Origin: Enterocloster alcoholdehydrogenati
GTDB taxonomy: Bacteria > Bacillota > Clostridia > Lachnospirales > Lachnospiraceae
DNA length: 64,000 nt
Direction: 5' to 3'
Assembly (NCBI RefSeq): GCF_013282095.1
Contig: NZ_BLTJ01000006.1
Span: 124,001 to 188,000, forward strand
In this document: positions 1-9,023 of the stretch, piece by piece
How positions within the stretch are numbered: the stretch's first letter is position 1
Layout: each line of letters starts with the position of its first letter
Program-made: the position numbers and the translations under genes
Notes under the pieces: model-generated
What the model was told of the DNA's origin: nothing
Database searches by the model: none
Seen by the model: only the letters and a program-made list of their open reading frames with translations

Positions 1-89
1 GGTAAGATAACTACAAATCATTGAAAATAATCGTTTTTGCGATATGGCAAACAAGTCTCTGAAAGGGGATTTTTGAGACTGACTTTTAC

Positions 90-1206
90 AGGCTTCTATG
101 AAAGAATGAAAGTTTGCTGTGTCCTGCGGCGTTTTTCACTGATTGGTTTTATTTCAGCAGCTTCGGTGATAACGTTACTTCGTCAGGGGCAACGTACCGG
201 AGCTGCAGTTTTTTCATTATCTCTTCTCCTGCCGATTCGTCTCAAGGCTTTGCGGATCATCAAATTCACCGCCGCGATCTGTTAAGACGACCAGGAGGAG
301 AAACATAAATTCAATGCTGCGGCCCAAGGCCTTCTGCAGACGTTCAAATTACAGCTTTACAGCGCTTTCTGCACAGAGGTTCACGAGTCTGTCGATCAGA
401 AGCTGTGTTTGAGGGAAATAGAGAGTCAGGATACATTTCGTGGATTCATGTGCAGATTTGACCGTATCCACTTCCCGAAAGTCTAGTTCGTCTGTATGAG
501 CCCCTTTGAAATCAGCAAAGGTGCGCCCGATCAAGACCTCCCGGATCTGGGTCTGATGGGGCTTTCGCTTTTTAAACTTCACTTTCCTTTTCAGGTCGAC
601 ATTCCGACTTAGGAGAATTCCATTGTCGATGTAGGAATAAAAGGTTAGACACATTGAGTTCGGGATGATTGGTCAGGATCATGTAGGGAGACTCTCCCTG
701 TCCGATCAGAGGAGTGACAATGCGATCAATCAGATGGAGCGCCTTCCTTGTCAGGTTGATTCCTTCTCGGAAGGAAGTACGCAGTCTTCATAGAGTCGCT
801 GTGTAGCTTTTGCGTGGTAGTCATATTTGCTGTGGATGGAGCATTTGTTTCTGGGTTTGTAACAACCGCTGCAGACAAAAGGAGCCCGTTCGATTCGTTG
901 GCAATGTTCCGGTTCAAAACTGCTGCAAACGCGATTACATTTATGACAGGATTTGCATTTGATATCACAGACGAGCAGTTTGCTGCAGGCATTGGTCTTC
1001 TTACAATAAAAACGGTGGATACAGAAGTTATAGGAATTATTGAAACTGCCGCGATTCCAGAGTTTTTTAGAGATGGTGGAAGGATCTTTGCAAAGGAATT
1101 TTGCGATTTCTCGAAAAGATTTACCGTTATCTAAACTGTGTTCGATATAGAGCCAGTCTTTCAGGGTTAAGTGTTTGTGATGCCCAGGTATCAAATTTGG
1201 CATCAT
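90..1206 (-). pseudogene. Decayed IS30-family transposase
   Basis: On the minus strand an intact N-terminal part (1206 down to about 751) carries an HTH region, with an STISKKLW-like recognition helix near residue 45, and a cysteine-rich insert typical of IS30 transposases. The reading then continues only by changing frame. Around 654-349 the catalytic-core start can be read (RNVDLKRKV, then REVDTVKS with the first catalytic Asp). Around 345-230 the segment VVLTDRGGEF carries the second Asp. Beyond that the frame degenerates and the C-terminal Glu region is not recognisable. At least three frameshifts break the gene, so no active transposase is expected. It borders the AT-rich glycosyltransferase island and may be a trace of how that island arrived. 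The family is clear; the left end is approximate. Confidence 0.8.
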
Positions 1207-1286
1207 GAGCCTCCTTTAGCCGCCGCAAGGAACTAAAAGAAGGATACATGAAAAGACATGAGAATAACAAGAGATAAATGAAAGAG

Positions 1287-1340
1287 TAAGTTCTACATTT
1301 GCGAGACTAAGTTCTACTTGCCAGATGAATAGTAGAATTT
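1287..1340. repeat. Short direct and inverted repeats, possible IS end
   Basis: TAAGTTCTAC occurs twice in direct orientation (1287-1296 and 1308-1317, 21 bp apart). An almost exact inverted copy follows at 1331-1340, pairing with 1309-1318 across a 12-nt spacer with one mismatch. The repeats lie about 80-130 bp upstream of the decayed transposase start, where the end of such an element would be expected. That they are the terminal repeats is inference; no matching copy was found at the other end. Confidence 0.4.
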
Positions 1341-1357
1341 AAATAAATAGTTCAGGA

Positions 1358-1402
1358 ATAGATTTCTATGGAGATTTTATGCTGACGAACATAGAAATCT
1401 AT
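1358..1402. repeat. Perfect 13-bp inverted repeat
   Basis: ATAGATTTCTATG at 1358-1370 is exactly complementary to CATAGAAATCTAT at 1390-1402, with a 19-nt spacer. No T-run follows, so it is not a typical terminator. It lies in the AT-rich gap (1207-1537) between the transposase remnant and the glycosyltransferase and could be an operator, an mRNA hairpin or an old insertion scar. Confidence 0.55.
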
Positions 1403-1476
1403 GGTATTATGAACATGGATGGTACAATGACCAGATTTGCATGATTTGATTGAATGGGTTCAACGAAGTGCAACAT

Positions 1477-1510
1477 TCTCAAGTTCTTGGAGGAGAGGAG
1501 AAACTTGAGA
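1477..1510 (+). repeat. 9-bp inverted repeat with purine-rich loop upstream of GT4-GT8 gene
   Basis: TCTCAAGTT (1477-1485) pairs perfectly with AACTTGAGA (1502-1510). The 16-nt loop is the purine-rich CTTGGAGGAGAGGAGA. It lies 28 nt before the ATG at 1538, which has its own ribosome site (AGGAG about 1527-1531). The loop resembles a Shine-Dalgarno sequence but has no start codon at a useful distance. Confidence 0.5.
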
Positions 1511-1537
1511 TTACATGATTTTATATAGGAGATTAAA

Positions 1538-3874
1538 ATGAAAAAAATTGCGTTAGTTAATCATCGATATGGTTTAGAGGTAACAGGCGGGTCTGAATTA
1601 GAGTGCCGTTTACTGGCAGAAAAGTTGAAAAAATATTATGAAGTGGAAGTGTTGACAACATGTGCAATTGATGATGGAACATGGAGCAATTTTTATCCAG
1701 AAGGCGTGCAGAACGTTGATCAAATTGTTGTCAGGCGTTTTTCGACGTCTCATGATAGAATATGGGAAAACTATGAAGAACGCTTAAATAATATGCTTGC
1801 ACTAGAGTCTAATTATAAGTTTGAAGATGAAGTGCAGTGGATTATGGATCAGGGGCCATATACACCAGCATTGTTTGAGTATATTCATAGAAATTATCAA
1901 AATTATGATGTTATTATTTTTATGACATACTTATACTATACAAGTGCTATATGTATGTTAGGTATTCCTAATGCATTGTTTATCCCTACAGCACATGATG
2001 AACGAGCTATTCATTTACCATTTTATAAACGGGTCTTTGATGAGCCAAACGGGTTTTTCTTCAATGCTGAAGAGGAAAGAAAGTTTGTAGAGAGACAGTT
2101 CCCAAATGTTAAAAATAAACCAAGCACAACGGGCGTTTTTGGTTTAGACTTGGTGCAGGAGGAAACTTTACCGGACATAAGAGAAAAATTTGGCTTACAA
2201 ATGCCATATATTATATATGCAGGACGGATCACGCCAGCTAAGGGTTGTGATGAAATAATAAGCAATTTTCTTACATATAAACAAAGAAACAAAAATGACT
2301 TAAAGTTAGTATTGATTGGAAAAAAAGATATGGATCTTCCAAATACAGAAGATATTTTGTTTCTGGGATTTGTTTCTGACGAGGAAAAGTTGGCACTAAT
2401 GCGTGATGCACGTTTATTTGTCATTGGATCACATTTTGAAAGTTTATCTATAGTCGTATTAGAAGCATTATCTGTAAAAACTCCTGTTTTGGTTACAGCT
2501 AAATGTGAGGTATTAAAAGGCCATGTATTAAGGAGCAAAGCTGGATTTTATTATAATGATTATAATGATTTTGAAAATGCTATTAATAAAACATATCAAG
2601 ATAATGCAGAATACTTGACTATGGGAGAAAGGGGAAGAAATTATGTAGAAGATAATTATTCATGGAATAAAATCCTTGAATCAATGAGACGTATTATAGA
2701 TAATGTTGGTTTTTGCAAAAAAGAACTTTCGGATAAAAAAGAAGAATTACTAGATGTATCCATAATTAATAGGAAGGTATTGCCTGCGTTTCAAAAAAAT
2801 AATATAGCTATTGTTTTGGCAACAGATAATAATTATGCTGCTATTTTATCGGTTGCACTTCAGTCGATAATTGAAAATTCTGCAGAAAGCAATAACTATG
2901 ATATACTTATTTTATCAGATCGAATTACCGAAAATAATAAAAAAATGCTTGAGTATATGTTGACGGAAAGAGAAAATTTTTCTCTGCGCTTTATAGAAGT
3001 ATCTCATATATTAGATAAGTATAGTTTTAAGTTTAATAATGCACAGTTATCGCGTGCAACGTTTATGCGCTTATTGATTCCAAAAGTGTTTTGTGAGTAT
3101 TCAAGGATATTATATTTGGATTGTGATTTAGTTGTTTTAGAAGATACAGCTGAATTATATAGAGCAGAGTTAGATAATAATATAGTAGGTGCGGTAAGAG
3201 ATCCCCATATAATTGAAGTCTGGAGATTTAGAGATGAAATAAAAAAACATATTATGGAAGATGTTAAACTTGATACACCAAGTGATTATTTTAACGCAGG
3301 AGTAATGCTGGTAGATGTGACAAAATGGAGAGAAATTTATACATCAGAACAATTATTAGAGATAGCAATATCCAAGAAATGGATGTGGGAGGATCAAGAT
3401 GTTTTAAATTATACATTACGTAATAAGGTGAAATATTTGGATGCAAGCTGGAATGTTTTTTGGGTTCTTTGCCCTAGGGTGCAACAAATAATGGAGACTA
3501 ATGTGGCATATTTTGCTGCACTTAATACTCCTAAGATTATTCATTTTGCAGCTGGTTCTATGCCCATTAAACGTTTAGGAGAAAGATATTCTTACTACTA
3601 TTGGAAATATGCTAGAAACACTCCGTTTTATGAACTGTTGATTGAAATAATGAATAAAAAGGAAGTACAGATGCCTAAGGTAGTAGAGGTTAAAGGAAAT
3701 GTATTAATTAGGAAGATGAGAGGGGTATGCAGGAATATTGGAGAATTTGGTTTTGTGTACACAGCTAGGTTATTTAAAATATATTTGAAATCAATATTTG
3801 TTACTAATACGCATAATCGTCATACATATATTCAATCACAAGCTATTGAACTTCAGAAAAAAGGAAATTTATAA
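1538..3874 (+). CDS. Bifunctional glycosyltransferase: GT4 domain fused to GT8 domain
   Basis: The 778-residue protein joins two sugar transferases. Residues about 1-400 form a GT-B fold of the GT4 family: AGRITPAKG near residue 230 and the E-x7-E nucleotide-sugar motif FESLSIVVLEAL near 300. Residues about 420-690 form a GT-A domain of the GT8 family: ATDNNY at the start, the metal-binding DCD near 528, NAGVMLVD, and HFAAGSMP near the end. A short basic tail follows. No signal peptide or membrane segment is seen, so it should be cytoplasmic or peripheral and build glycan on a lipid or protein acceptor. Translation starts at the ATG behind TATAGGAGATTAAA. The gene is markedly AT-rich compared with the rest of the window, which suggests transfer. 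Domain families are secure; sugars and linkages cannot be told. Confidence 0.88.
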   Translation: MKKIALVNHRYGLEVTGGSELECRLLAEKLKKYYEVEVLTTCAIDDGTWSNFYPEGVQNVDQIVVRRFSTSHDRIWENYEERLNNMLALESNYKFEDEVQWIMDQGPYTPALFEYIHRNYQNYDVIIFMTYLYYTSAICMLGIPNALFIPTAHDERAIHLPFYKRVFDEPNGFFFNAEEERKFVERQFPNVKNKPSTTGVFGLDLVQEETLPDIREKFGLQMPYIIYAGRITPAKGCDEIISNFLTYKQRNKNDLKLVLIGKKDMDLPNTEDILFLGFVSDEEKLALMRDARLFVIGSHFESLSIVVLEALSVKTPVLVTAKCEVLKGHVLRSKAGFYYNDYNDFENAINKTYQDNAEYLTMGERGRNYVEDNYSWNKILESMRRIIDNVGFCKKELSDKKEELLDVSIINRKVLPAFQKNNIAIVLATDNNYAAILSVALQSIIENSAESNNYDILILSDRITENNKKMLEYMLTERENFSLRFIEVSHILDKYSFKFNNAQLSRATFMRLLIPKVFCEYSRILYLDCDLVVLEDTAELYRAELDNNIVGAVRDPHIIEVWRFRDEIKKHIMEDVKLDTPSDYFNAGVMLVDVTKWREIYTSEQLLEIAISKKWMWEDQDVLNYTLRNKVKYLDASWNVFWVLCPRVQQIMETNVAYFAALNTPKIIHFAAGSMPIKRLGERYSYYYWKYARNTPFYELLIEIMNKKEVQMPKVVEVKGNVLIRKMRGVCRNIGEFGFVYTARLFKIYLKSIFVTNTHNRHTYIQSQAIELQKKGNL

Positions 3875-3928
3875 GTATAATAGTAAAATAAAAAACTTTT
3901 ATAAATAGTAAAGATCGTGAGGTGTGAG

Positions 3929-5743
3929 ATGGGGAAGGTATACTTTTTTTGTGATTCACAAAGAAATATATTATCAGCTTATTTTCTGAAAAAAATATAT
4001 TTTAATTCGGATGAATACGAAACGATATTATTAGTTTCCAACAATTCGAATAATTCGGTTGCTTGTGCACAAAGAATACTAAAAATGGGGGAATGGAAAC
4101 AGGTAGAGATAATTGAGGAAGCCTTTAAAGACGAAATATATTTAAAAGAAAGAGCAGAATATTATAAGATTAATCATGGAGATATTGTAGGTGTATTTGC
4201 ATTACAGAATAGATTTGCCAGGGCACTTTATCAGCAAGCTACATTAGTGGATGCATCAGTTATGTTAATTGATGAGGGCGTGATTTTGTTTCACGATTTT
4301 ATAAATTGGCAGAAAAATCATAGGGATGGAATGTTTGCAGACATTGATGTGGAGAAAAGGTCTATTATAGCATGGTGTTATGATCCACAAATGTATAATT
4401 TGCCCGACAATTTTGATGTTAAAAGAATAAAAATCAGAGAGTACTTAGAGGATGTTATATTATGTAAAAAGATGCAGTCGGAAATAAAATATATTTTTAA
4501 TGTACAAAATGAGAAAGCTGCACAAATTATATACTTTGATCAATATTATGCTTTAAGTGGAAGAACTAGTGCAGAAATTGAACGATATTTTCTCGAAATG
4601 ATTTCCATAATATGTTCATCATTTGATTTTTTTATTAAGCCTCATCCAATGGAGAGGGGGTTTAATGAAAAATATAAAAATATTAGCGGATCCATTATGC
4701 AGTCACAAAATAGTCCTTGGGAGGCAATATATTTTGTAAATTATTATAAGCAAGAAAATAAAAAATTGATCTGCATAGCAGGAGAAAGCACAGCAATATC
4801 GTCACCACTACTTATGTTTGGAGATAATAATTATAAACTGATTATTTTGAAAGACATTTATAATAGTTTTATTTTATCCTCAACATTATGGTCTCCAGAT
4901 AAATATTTCGATACATTACGAAGCTTATATAATGAAAATCTTTATATGCCAAACAGCTTTGGCCAATTGGATTATGTTATAAGAGAAATAATGGAAAGCG
5001 GGGATAAGAGAGAAAATGAACTTTTAAATAAAACAGAAATGACTTTGAGTAAATTAAGTAAAGAAGTAATTGGTTATAAGCCAACAGTAATTACCCCACA
5101 GCTCCAAGTGTTAGATAATAATATTTTGCTAGAAAGCCTTACTGTTGAATATGTTTTGAAAGATGGAACCTTTGATTTTAGCTATGAAATTCCAGAGAAA
5201 ACATTTAGAAAAGAAAATAGGTTTAGATGGATACCCCATCAAAAATGTTTTATACGATTTAAAAATTTGAGAATTACTATTGTTGTAAATGGTTTGGAAG
5301 AAGAACTGATGATTGAAAACTTTATTCCAGAGCAAACAATAGTATTAACTTCAGATGGGTACGGTGAACTTAGTTCTTGCTATCCATCTTTTATAATAAA
5401 ATTGGAGGAGCGGAAACCTGAAAAAATAAGAATTAGGGGAACATGGAAATTTGACTTTAATCGTGAACGAGTATTAGGCGCTTTACAATTATGTAATGAA
5501 CAAAAGGTTTCTTTATTGAAATCTCAATATGAAGATAAAATCAAACAATTAAACATGAATATTGATAATTTGGAAAAAATAATTAAAAAACAGGAAGATA
5601 CAATTGGAGTACTGAAAGATAATGTGCATAATTTGAAAAAAAATTATGATTTGTGGGAGCGCTTGGACAATAAGTCAGATATTTTAGAGCAAAAGATTGA
5701 TAATCTGGAAAGTAGAAAAAACTTTATATTTAGGAAGAAGTAG
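3929..5743 (+). CDS. Sialyltransferase/polysialyltransferase-like glycosyltransferase with coiled-coil tail
   Basis: Residues about 1-400 resemble bacterial sialyltransferases of the GT52/GT38 type. The two hallmark motifs are present, D/E-D/E-G as DEGV near residue 115 and HP as IKPHP near 237, followed by a Ser/Thr-rich GESTAISSP near 285. Residues about 400-520 look beta-rich, and about 525-600 form a heptad-like, Lys/Glu-rich coiled coil. ATG 3929 is preferred over GTG 3917 because GAGGTG lies 5 nt before it. The gene sits 54 bp from the upstream GT and 47 bp before a CMP-sugar synthetase, which supplies the kind of donor these enzymes use. Acceptor and donor (sialic acid, Kdn or a relative) are inferred from motifs and context. 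It is AT-rich like its neighbours. Confidence 0.68.
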   Translation: MGKVYFFCDSQRNILSAYFLKKIYFNSDEYETILLVSNNSNNSVACAQRILKMGEWKQVEIIEEAFKDEIYLKERAEYYKINHGDIVGVFALQNRFARALYQQATLVDASVMLIDEGVILFHDFINWQKNHRDGMFADIDVEKRSIIAWCYDPQMYNLPDNFDVKRIKIREYLEDVILCKKMQSEIKYIFNVQNEKAAQIIYFDQYYALSGRTSAEIERYFLEMISIICSSFDFFIKPHPMERGFNEKYKNISGSIMQSQNSPWEAIYFVNYYKQENKKLICIAGESTAISSPLLMFGDNNYKLIILKDIYNSFILSSTLWSPDKYFDTLRSLYNENLYMPNSFGQLDYVIREIMESGDKRENELLNKTEMTLSKLSKEVIGYKPTVITPQLQVLDNNILLESLTVEYVLKDGTFDFSYEIPEKTFRKENRFRWIPHQKCFIRFKNLRITIVVNGLEEELMIENFIPEQTIVLTSDGYGELSSCYPSFIIKLEERKPEKIRIRGTWKFDFNRERVLGALQLCNEQKVSLLKSQYEDKIKQLNMNIDNLEKIIKKQEDTIGVLKDNVHNLKKNYDLWERLDNKSDILEQKIDNLESRKNFIFRKK

Positions 5744-5790
5744 AAGGCGTATTTGGGAATTATTTAATAGTATGTTAGGAGAAAAAGTAT

Positions 5791-6495
5791 ATGAGTTTTA
5801 CGGCGATTATTCCAGTGAGAGAAGGAAGCAGACGTTTAAAAAATAAAAACATTGCACCATTTGCAGGAACAAATTTACTAATTAACAAAATAAACCAACT
5901 GAAAGAAGTAAACGAAATAGAACATATTGTAGTTTCTTCAGACTCTGATATGATGCTAAAAATGGCAGAATCTAGAGGTGTATTAACACATAAAAGATCT
6001 ATAGAGTATTGTGATGAGAAAACTAAAACATTTGGGGAAGTGGTTGCATATATTTGTAATAATGTAAAAGGTGATGATATTCTTTGGGCGACTTGTACAG
6101 CGCCGTTAGTATTCCCCAAACATTATCGAGAGGCGATTAAATTATATAAAAAAGCAATTAAAGAGGGGTATGATTCGTTGGTTTCTATGGAAAAATTTAG
6201 GCGTTATTTATGGGATGACAATGGGCCTATAAACTACAGGTTGGGAATTGAACATGTTCCTTCTCAAGAACTGTCTCCGCTTTATTATGCAACAGATGGA
6301 ATACTAATTGCTCCGCGTGAAAAAATGGTAGAGTGGAAATATTTTCATGGAAAACATCCATATCGTTATATATTAGATAAAAGAACCAGTATTGATATAG
6401 ATGATGGTTTAGATTTGGCGTGTGCGCGGGCATGGTTAGATATGGATGAGTCAGTATCGCAGATAGATCCATATTGTATTGATGCACTACAGTAA
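5791..6495 (+). CDS. neuA: Acylneuraminate cytidylyltransferase-like (CMP-sialate synthetase)
   Basis: The 234-residue protein matches the NeuA/KdsB-type cytidylyltransferase fold. The N-terminal nucleotide-binding segment PVREGSRRLKNKN replaces the usual PARxGSKxxxxKN. SSDSD lies near residue 50, and the C-terminal metal site reads SIDIDDGLDL. It would activate a nonulosonic acid with CTP for the preceding sialyltransferase-like gene. The start has a clear site (AGGAG about 5776). No neuB or neuC lies in the window, so the acid must be made from genes elsewhere or scavenged. CMP-legionaminate or another CMP-nonulosonate is possible, and a role with a different sugar cannot be excluded. Confidence 0.75.
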   Translation: MSFTAIIPVREGSRRLKNKNIAPFAGTNLLINKINQLKEVNEIEHIVVSSDSDMMLKMAESRGVLTHKRSIEYCDEKTKTFGEVVAYICNNVKGDDILWATCTAPLVFPKHYREAIKLYKKAIKEGYDSLVSMEKFRRYLWDDNGPINYRLGIEHVPSQELSPLYYATDGILIAPREKMVEWKYFHGKHPYRYILDKRTSIDIDDGLDLACARAWLDMDESVSQIDPYCIDALQ

Positions 6496-6813
6496 ATATT
6501 AGAAAGCATTCTACAATGCGTTGGTAAATACCAATCAGGGCGAGCAAAAGCGTTAGTTTGGAATAGCCATACTATAAGTGATAAGTAATCGTATATGAGT
6601 TTACTAGCCTGGGAAACTGTTTAAACAAAACTTGAAACGGTTTGAGTAGTAAATTCGGTCGTATATTGTATTTGCTAGAGGATTGCTAAATTCTATAATG
6701 CGAGTATGATGTTAAAAGAATTCTTAGCTACAGAGCAGTTTCAGAAGTAGCAGGAAAGTTTTAAGCGGTTAGCTCAATATTTTTGCGTAAGAAAATTGAA
6801 AGCCATTTACCAG

Positions 6814-6842
6814 TTGAAAAAGCCTACTAAATCTGCTAGACT
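6814..6842 (+). promoter_or_regulatory. Sigma-A-type promoter of the GDP-rhamnose operon
   Basis: TTGAAA at 6814-6819 and TAGACT at 6837-6842 are separated by 17 nt, about 50 bp before the manC start. The short leader holds an imperfect inverted repeat (AACTAT ... ATAGTT, about 6843-6868). The rest of the 6496-6813 gap shows no convincing gene. Confidence 0.5.
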
Positions 6843-6891
6843 AACTATAGTTTTACTATAAAATAGTTACAGTTTCAAAGAGGAGTATACC

Positions 6892-7962
6892 ATGAAAGTT
6901 ACAGCACTGATCATGGCCGGTGGACGGGGAGAGCGTTTCTGGCCGCGAAGCCGCAAAAGCCTGCCAAAGCAGTTTTTGTCTCTGACAGATGATGGAAAGA
7001 CGATGATACAGCTGACAATTGAGCGCATTTTACCGTTAGTTCAGTTAGAAGATATTTATATTGCAACCAACAGAGACTATAAAAAACTTGCTCTGGAGCA
7101 GCTGCCGGGAATTCCTGAGGAAAACATCCTCTGTGAGCCCATTGGACGTAATACAGCACCTTGTATCGGGCTGGGGGCAGTTCATATGGCCAAGAAGTAT
7201 GAGGATGCAGTTATGCTTGTTCTTCCATCAGACCATCAGATAAAGTTTACAAAGATGTTTCTGACTACTCTTCGGGATGCCTGTAGCCTGGCCGAGAAAA
7301 ACAAGAATCTTGTTACTGTCGGTATCACCCCGGATTATCCGGAAACTGGATATGGGTATATTAAGTTTGATTCTCACGAGGTAGAAGGCAGAGCCTTTAG
7401 AGTAGATCGATTTGTGGAGAAACCTACGCTGGAGGTTGCAAAGGAATACTTGGCTACGGAGGAGTATCTCTGGAACAGCGGAATGTTTGCCTGGAAGATT
7501 TCTTCTATCTTAAAGAATATACAGCAGTTTATGCCCGATACCTATAATCGTCTGCAAAGGATTAGAGATGTTATCGGAACACCTGAGCAGGAGGTAGTGC
7601 TTGATAGGGAATTCCATGCTATGGAGTCTCAGTCCATTGATTATGGCATTATGGAGAAGGCAGAGGATATATATATTCTTCCCGGCACCTTTGGCTGGGA
7701 TGATGTGGGATCCTGGCTGGCAGTGGAGCGAATCAAAAAGACAAATGAGTTTGGAAATGTGGTAAACGGGAACATTATTACAGTAAATACCAGAGACTGC
7801 ATCATTCAAGGTGGAAAGAAACTGATTGCCACAGTTGGTTTGGAGGATCTGATTGTAGTGGATACGGAAGACGCTACACTGATTTGTGCCAAGGACAGCG
7901 CTGGAGATATAAAGAAGGTTTTGGAAAACCTGAAAATATGCAATAGAGATGAATATATTTAA
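6892..7962 (+). CDS. manC: Mannose-1-phosphate guanylyltransferase
   Basis: The enzyme makes GDP-mannose from GTP and mannose-1-phosphate. The N-terminal pyrophosphorylase signature AGGRGERFWPRSR with PKQF is at residues 8-28; EPIGRNTAPC and VLPSDHQI follow, and the sugar-binding FVEKP and WNSGMFAW lie in the second half. At 356 residues it is the short single-function type without an isomerase domain. It starts behind AAAGAGGAG and begins an operon with gmd, rmd and a phosphohexomutase, spaced 11 bp or less, which points to GDP-D-rhamnose. Base composition is nearer the genome norm than that of the AT-rich genes upstream. Confidence 0.93.
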   Translation: MKVTALIMAGGRGERFWPRSRKSLPKQFLSLTDDGKTMIQLTIERILPLVQLEDIYIATNRDYKKLALEQLPGIPEENILCEPIGRNTAPCIGLGAVHMAKKYEDAVMLVLPSDHQIKFTKMFLTTLRDACSLAEKNKNLVTVGITPDYPETGYGYIKFDSHEVEGRAFRVDRFVEKPTLEVAKEYLATEEYLWNSGMFAWKISSILKNIQQFMPDTYNRLQRIRDVIGTPEQEVVLDREFHAMESQSIDYGIMEKAEDIYILPGTFGWDDVGSWLAVERIKKTNEFGNVVNGNIITVNTRDCIIQGGKKLIATVGLEDLIVVDTEDATLICAKDSAGDIKKVLENLKICNRDEYI

Positions 7963-7973
7963 GGAGATAAAAA

Positions 7974-9008
7974 ATGAAAAATACATTGATTACAGGAATT
8001 ACAGGACAGGACGGTTCTTATCTGGCAGAGCTTCTGCTTGAGAAGGGCTATAATGTTTATGGAATCATGAGAAGAAAGAGCGTTGTGGATTACGGAAATG
8101 TGGAGCATATTAAGGATAAAATTCATTTTATCTATGCAGATATGACAGATGTGATTTCTCTGATCAGCGCTATGAGAATTTCACAGGCAGATGAGGTTTA
8201 CAATCTGGCAGCACAGTCTTTTGTGGCAACCAGTTGGGAGCAGCCGATTGCTACGGCTGACATTGATGCTGCTGGTGTCACAAATATGCTGGAGGCTATT
8301 CGAACAGTAAAACCGTCTGCTCATTTTTACCAGGCTTCTACCAGTGAGATGTTCGGGCTGGTTCAGGAGATGCCTCAGACTGAGAAGACACCATTTTATC
8401 CCAGAAGTCCCTATGGTGTTGCCAAGCTGTACGGTCACTGGATTACCAAGAATTATCGTGAGAGCTATGGGCTGTATGCCTGCAGTGGTATTTTGTTTAA
8501 TCATGAGAGTGAGCGTCGGGGCAAGGAGTTTGTTACCAGAAAGATTACAGATGCAGTTGCAAGAATTAAGCAGGGCATTCAGGAATACATGGAACTTGGA
8601 AATATGGATTCCAAGCGTGACTGGGGGCATTCTAAGGACTACGTCCGTGCTATGTGGCTTATGCTGCAGCAGGAAACACCAGATGATTATGTGATCGCTA
8701 CCAATGAGACTAGAACTGTCCGCGAGTTTGTGGAGACTGCATTTGCTCATGTAGGTATCCAGGTAAAGTGGCAAGGGGAAGGCGTAGACGAGGTAGGAAT
8801 CAACGCTGAAAACGGCCAGGTGATTGTTAAGGTAAATAAGAAATTCTTCCGTCCGGCAGAGGTTGATGTATTGCTGGGAAATCCTGCTAAGGCAGAGGAA
8901 AAGCTTGGATGGACAAGAGAAATCCCATTTGCAGAACTGGTAACAAGAATGGTAGATAATGATATGTCTCTGGTTGCAGAGGAAATTAAGATTGCCAATT
9001 TAAAATAA
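7974..9008 (+). CDS. gmd: GDP-mannose 4,6-dehydratase
   Basis: This short-chain dehydrogenase/reductase converts GDP-D-mannose to GDP-4-keto-6-deoxy-D-mannose with bound NADP. Visible are the Rossmann motif [11 protein letters not shown] near residue 7, NLAAQSFV, the catalytic Thr in STSEMFG, the YxxxK pair in PYGVAK, and the family-typical NHESERRG and KRDWGH. The length of 344 residues is normal. It lies 11 bp after manC and 15 bp before rmd. Its product can be reduced by the next enzyme. Confidence 0.95.
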   Translation: MKNTLITGITGQDGSYLAELLLEKGYNVYGIMRRKSVVDYGNVEHIKDKIHFIYADMTDVISLISAMRISQADEVYNLAAQSFVATSWEQPIATADIDAAGVTNMLEAIRTVKPSAHFYQASTSEMFGLVQEMPQTEKTPFYPRSPYGVAKLYGHWITKNYRESYGLYACSGILFNHESERRGKEFVTRKITDAVARIKQGIQEYMELGNMDSKRDWGHSKDYVRAMWLMLQQETPDDYVIATNETRTVREFVETAFAHVGIQVKWQGEGVDEVGINAENGQVIVKVNKKFFRPAEVDVLLGNPAKAEEKLGWTREIPFAELVTRMVDNDMSLVAEEIKIANLK

Positions 9009-9023
9009 ATATTGAGGAAAACT

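Noticed and set aside
814-1134. 106-codon plus-strand open frame
   Set aside because: It lies antisense to the readable IS30 transposase and has no ribosome site or recognisable domain.
1358-1402. Invertible promoter flanked by inverted repeats
   Set aside because: The spacer is only 19 nt, too short for a switchable promoter, and no recombinase gene is nearby.
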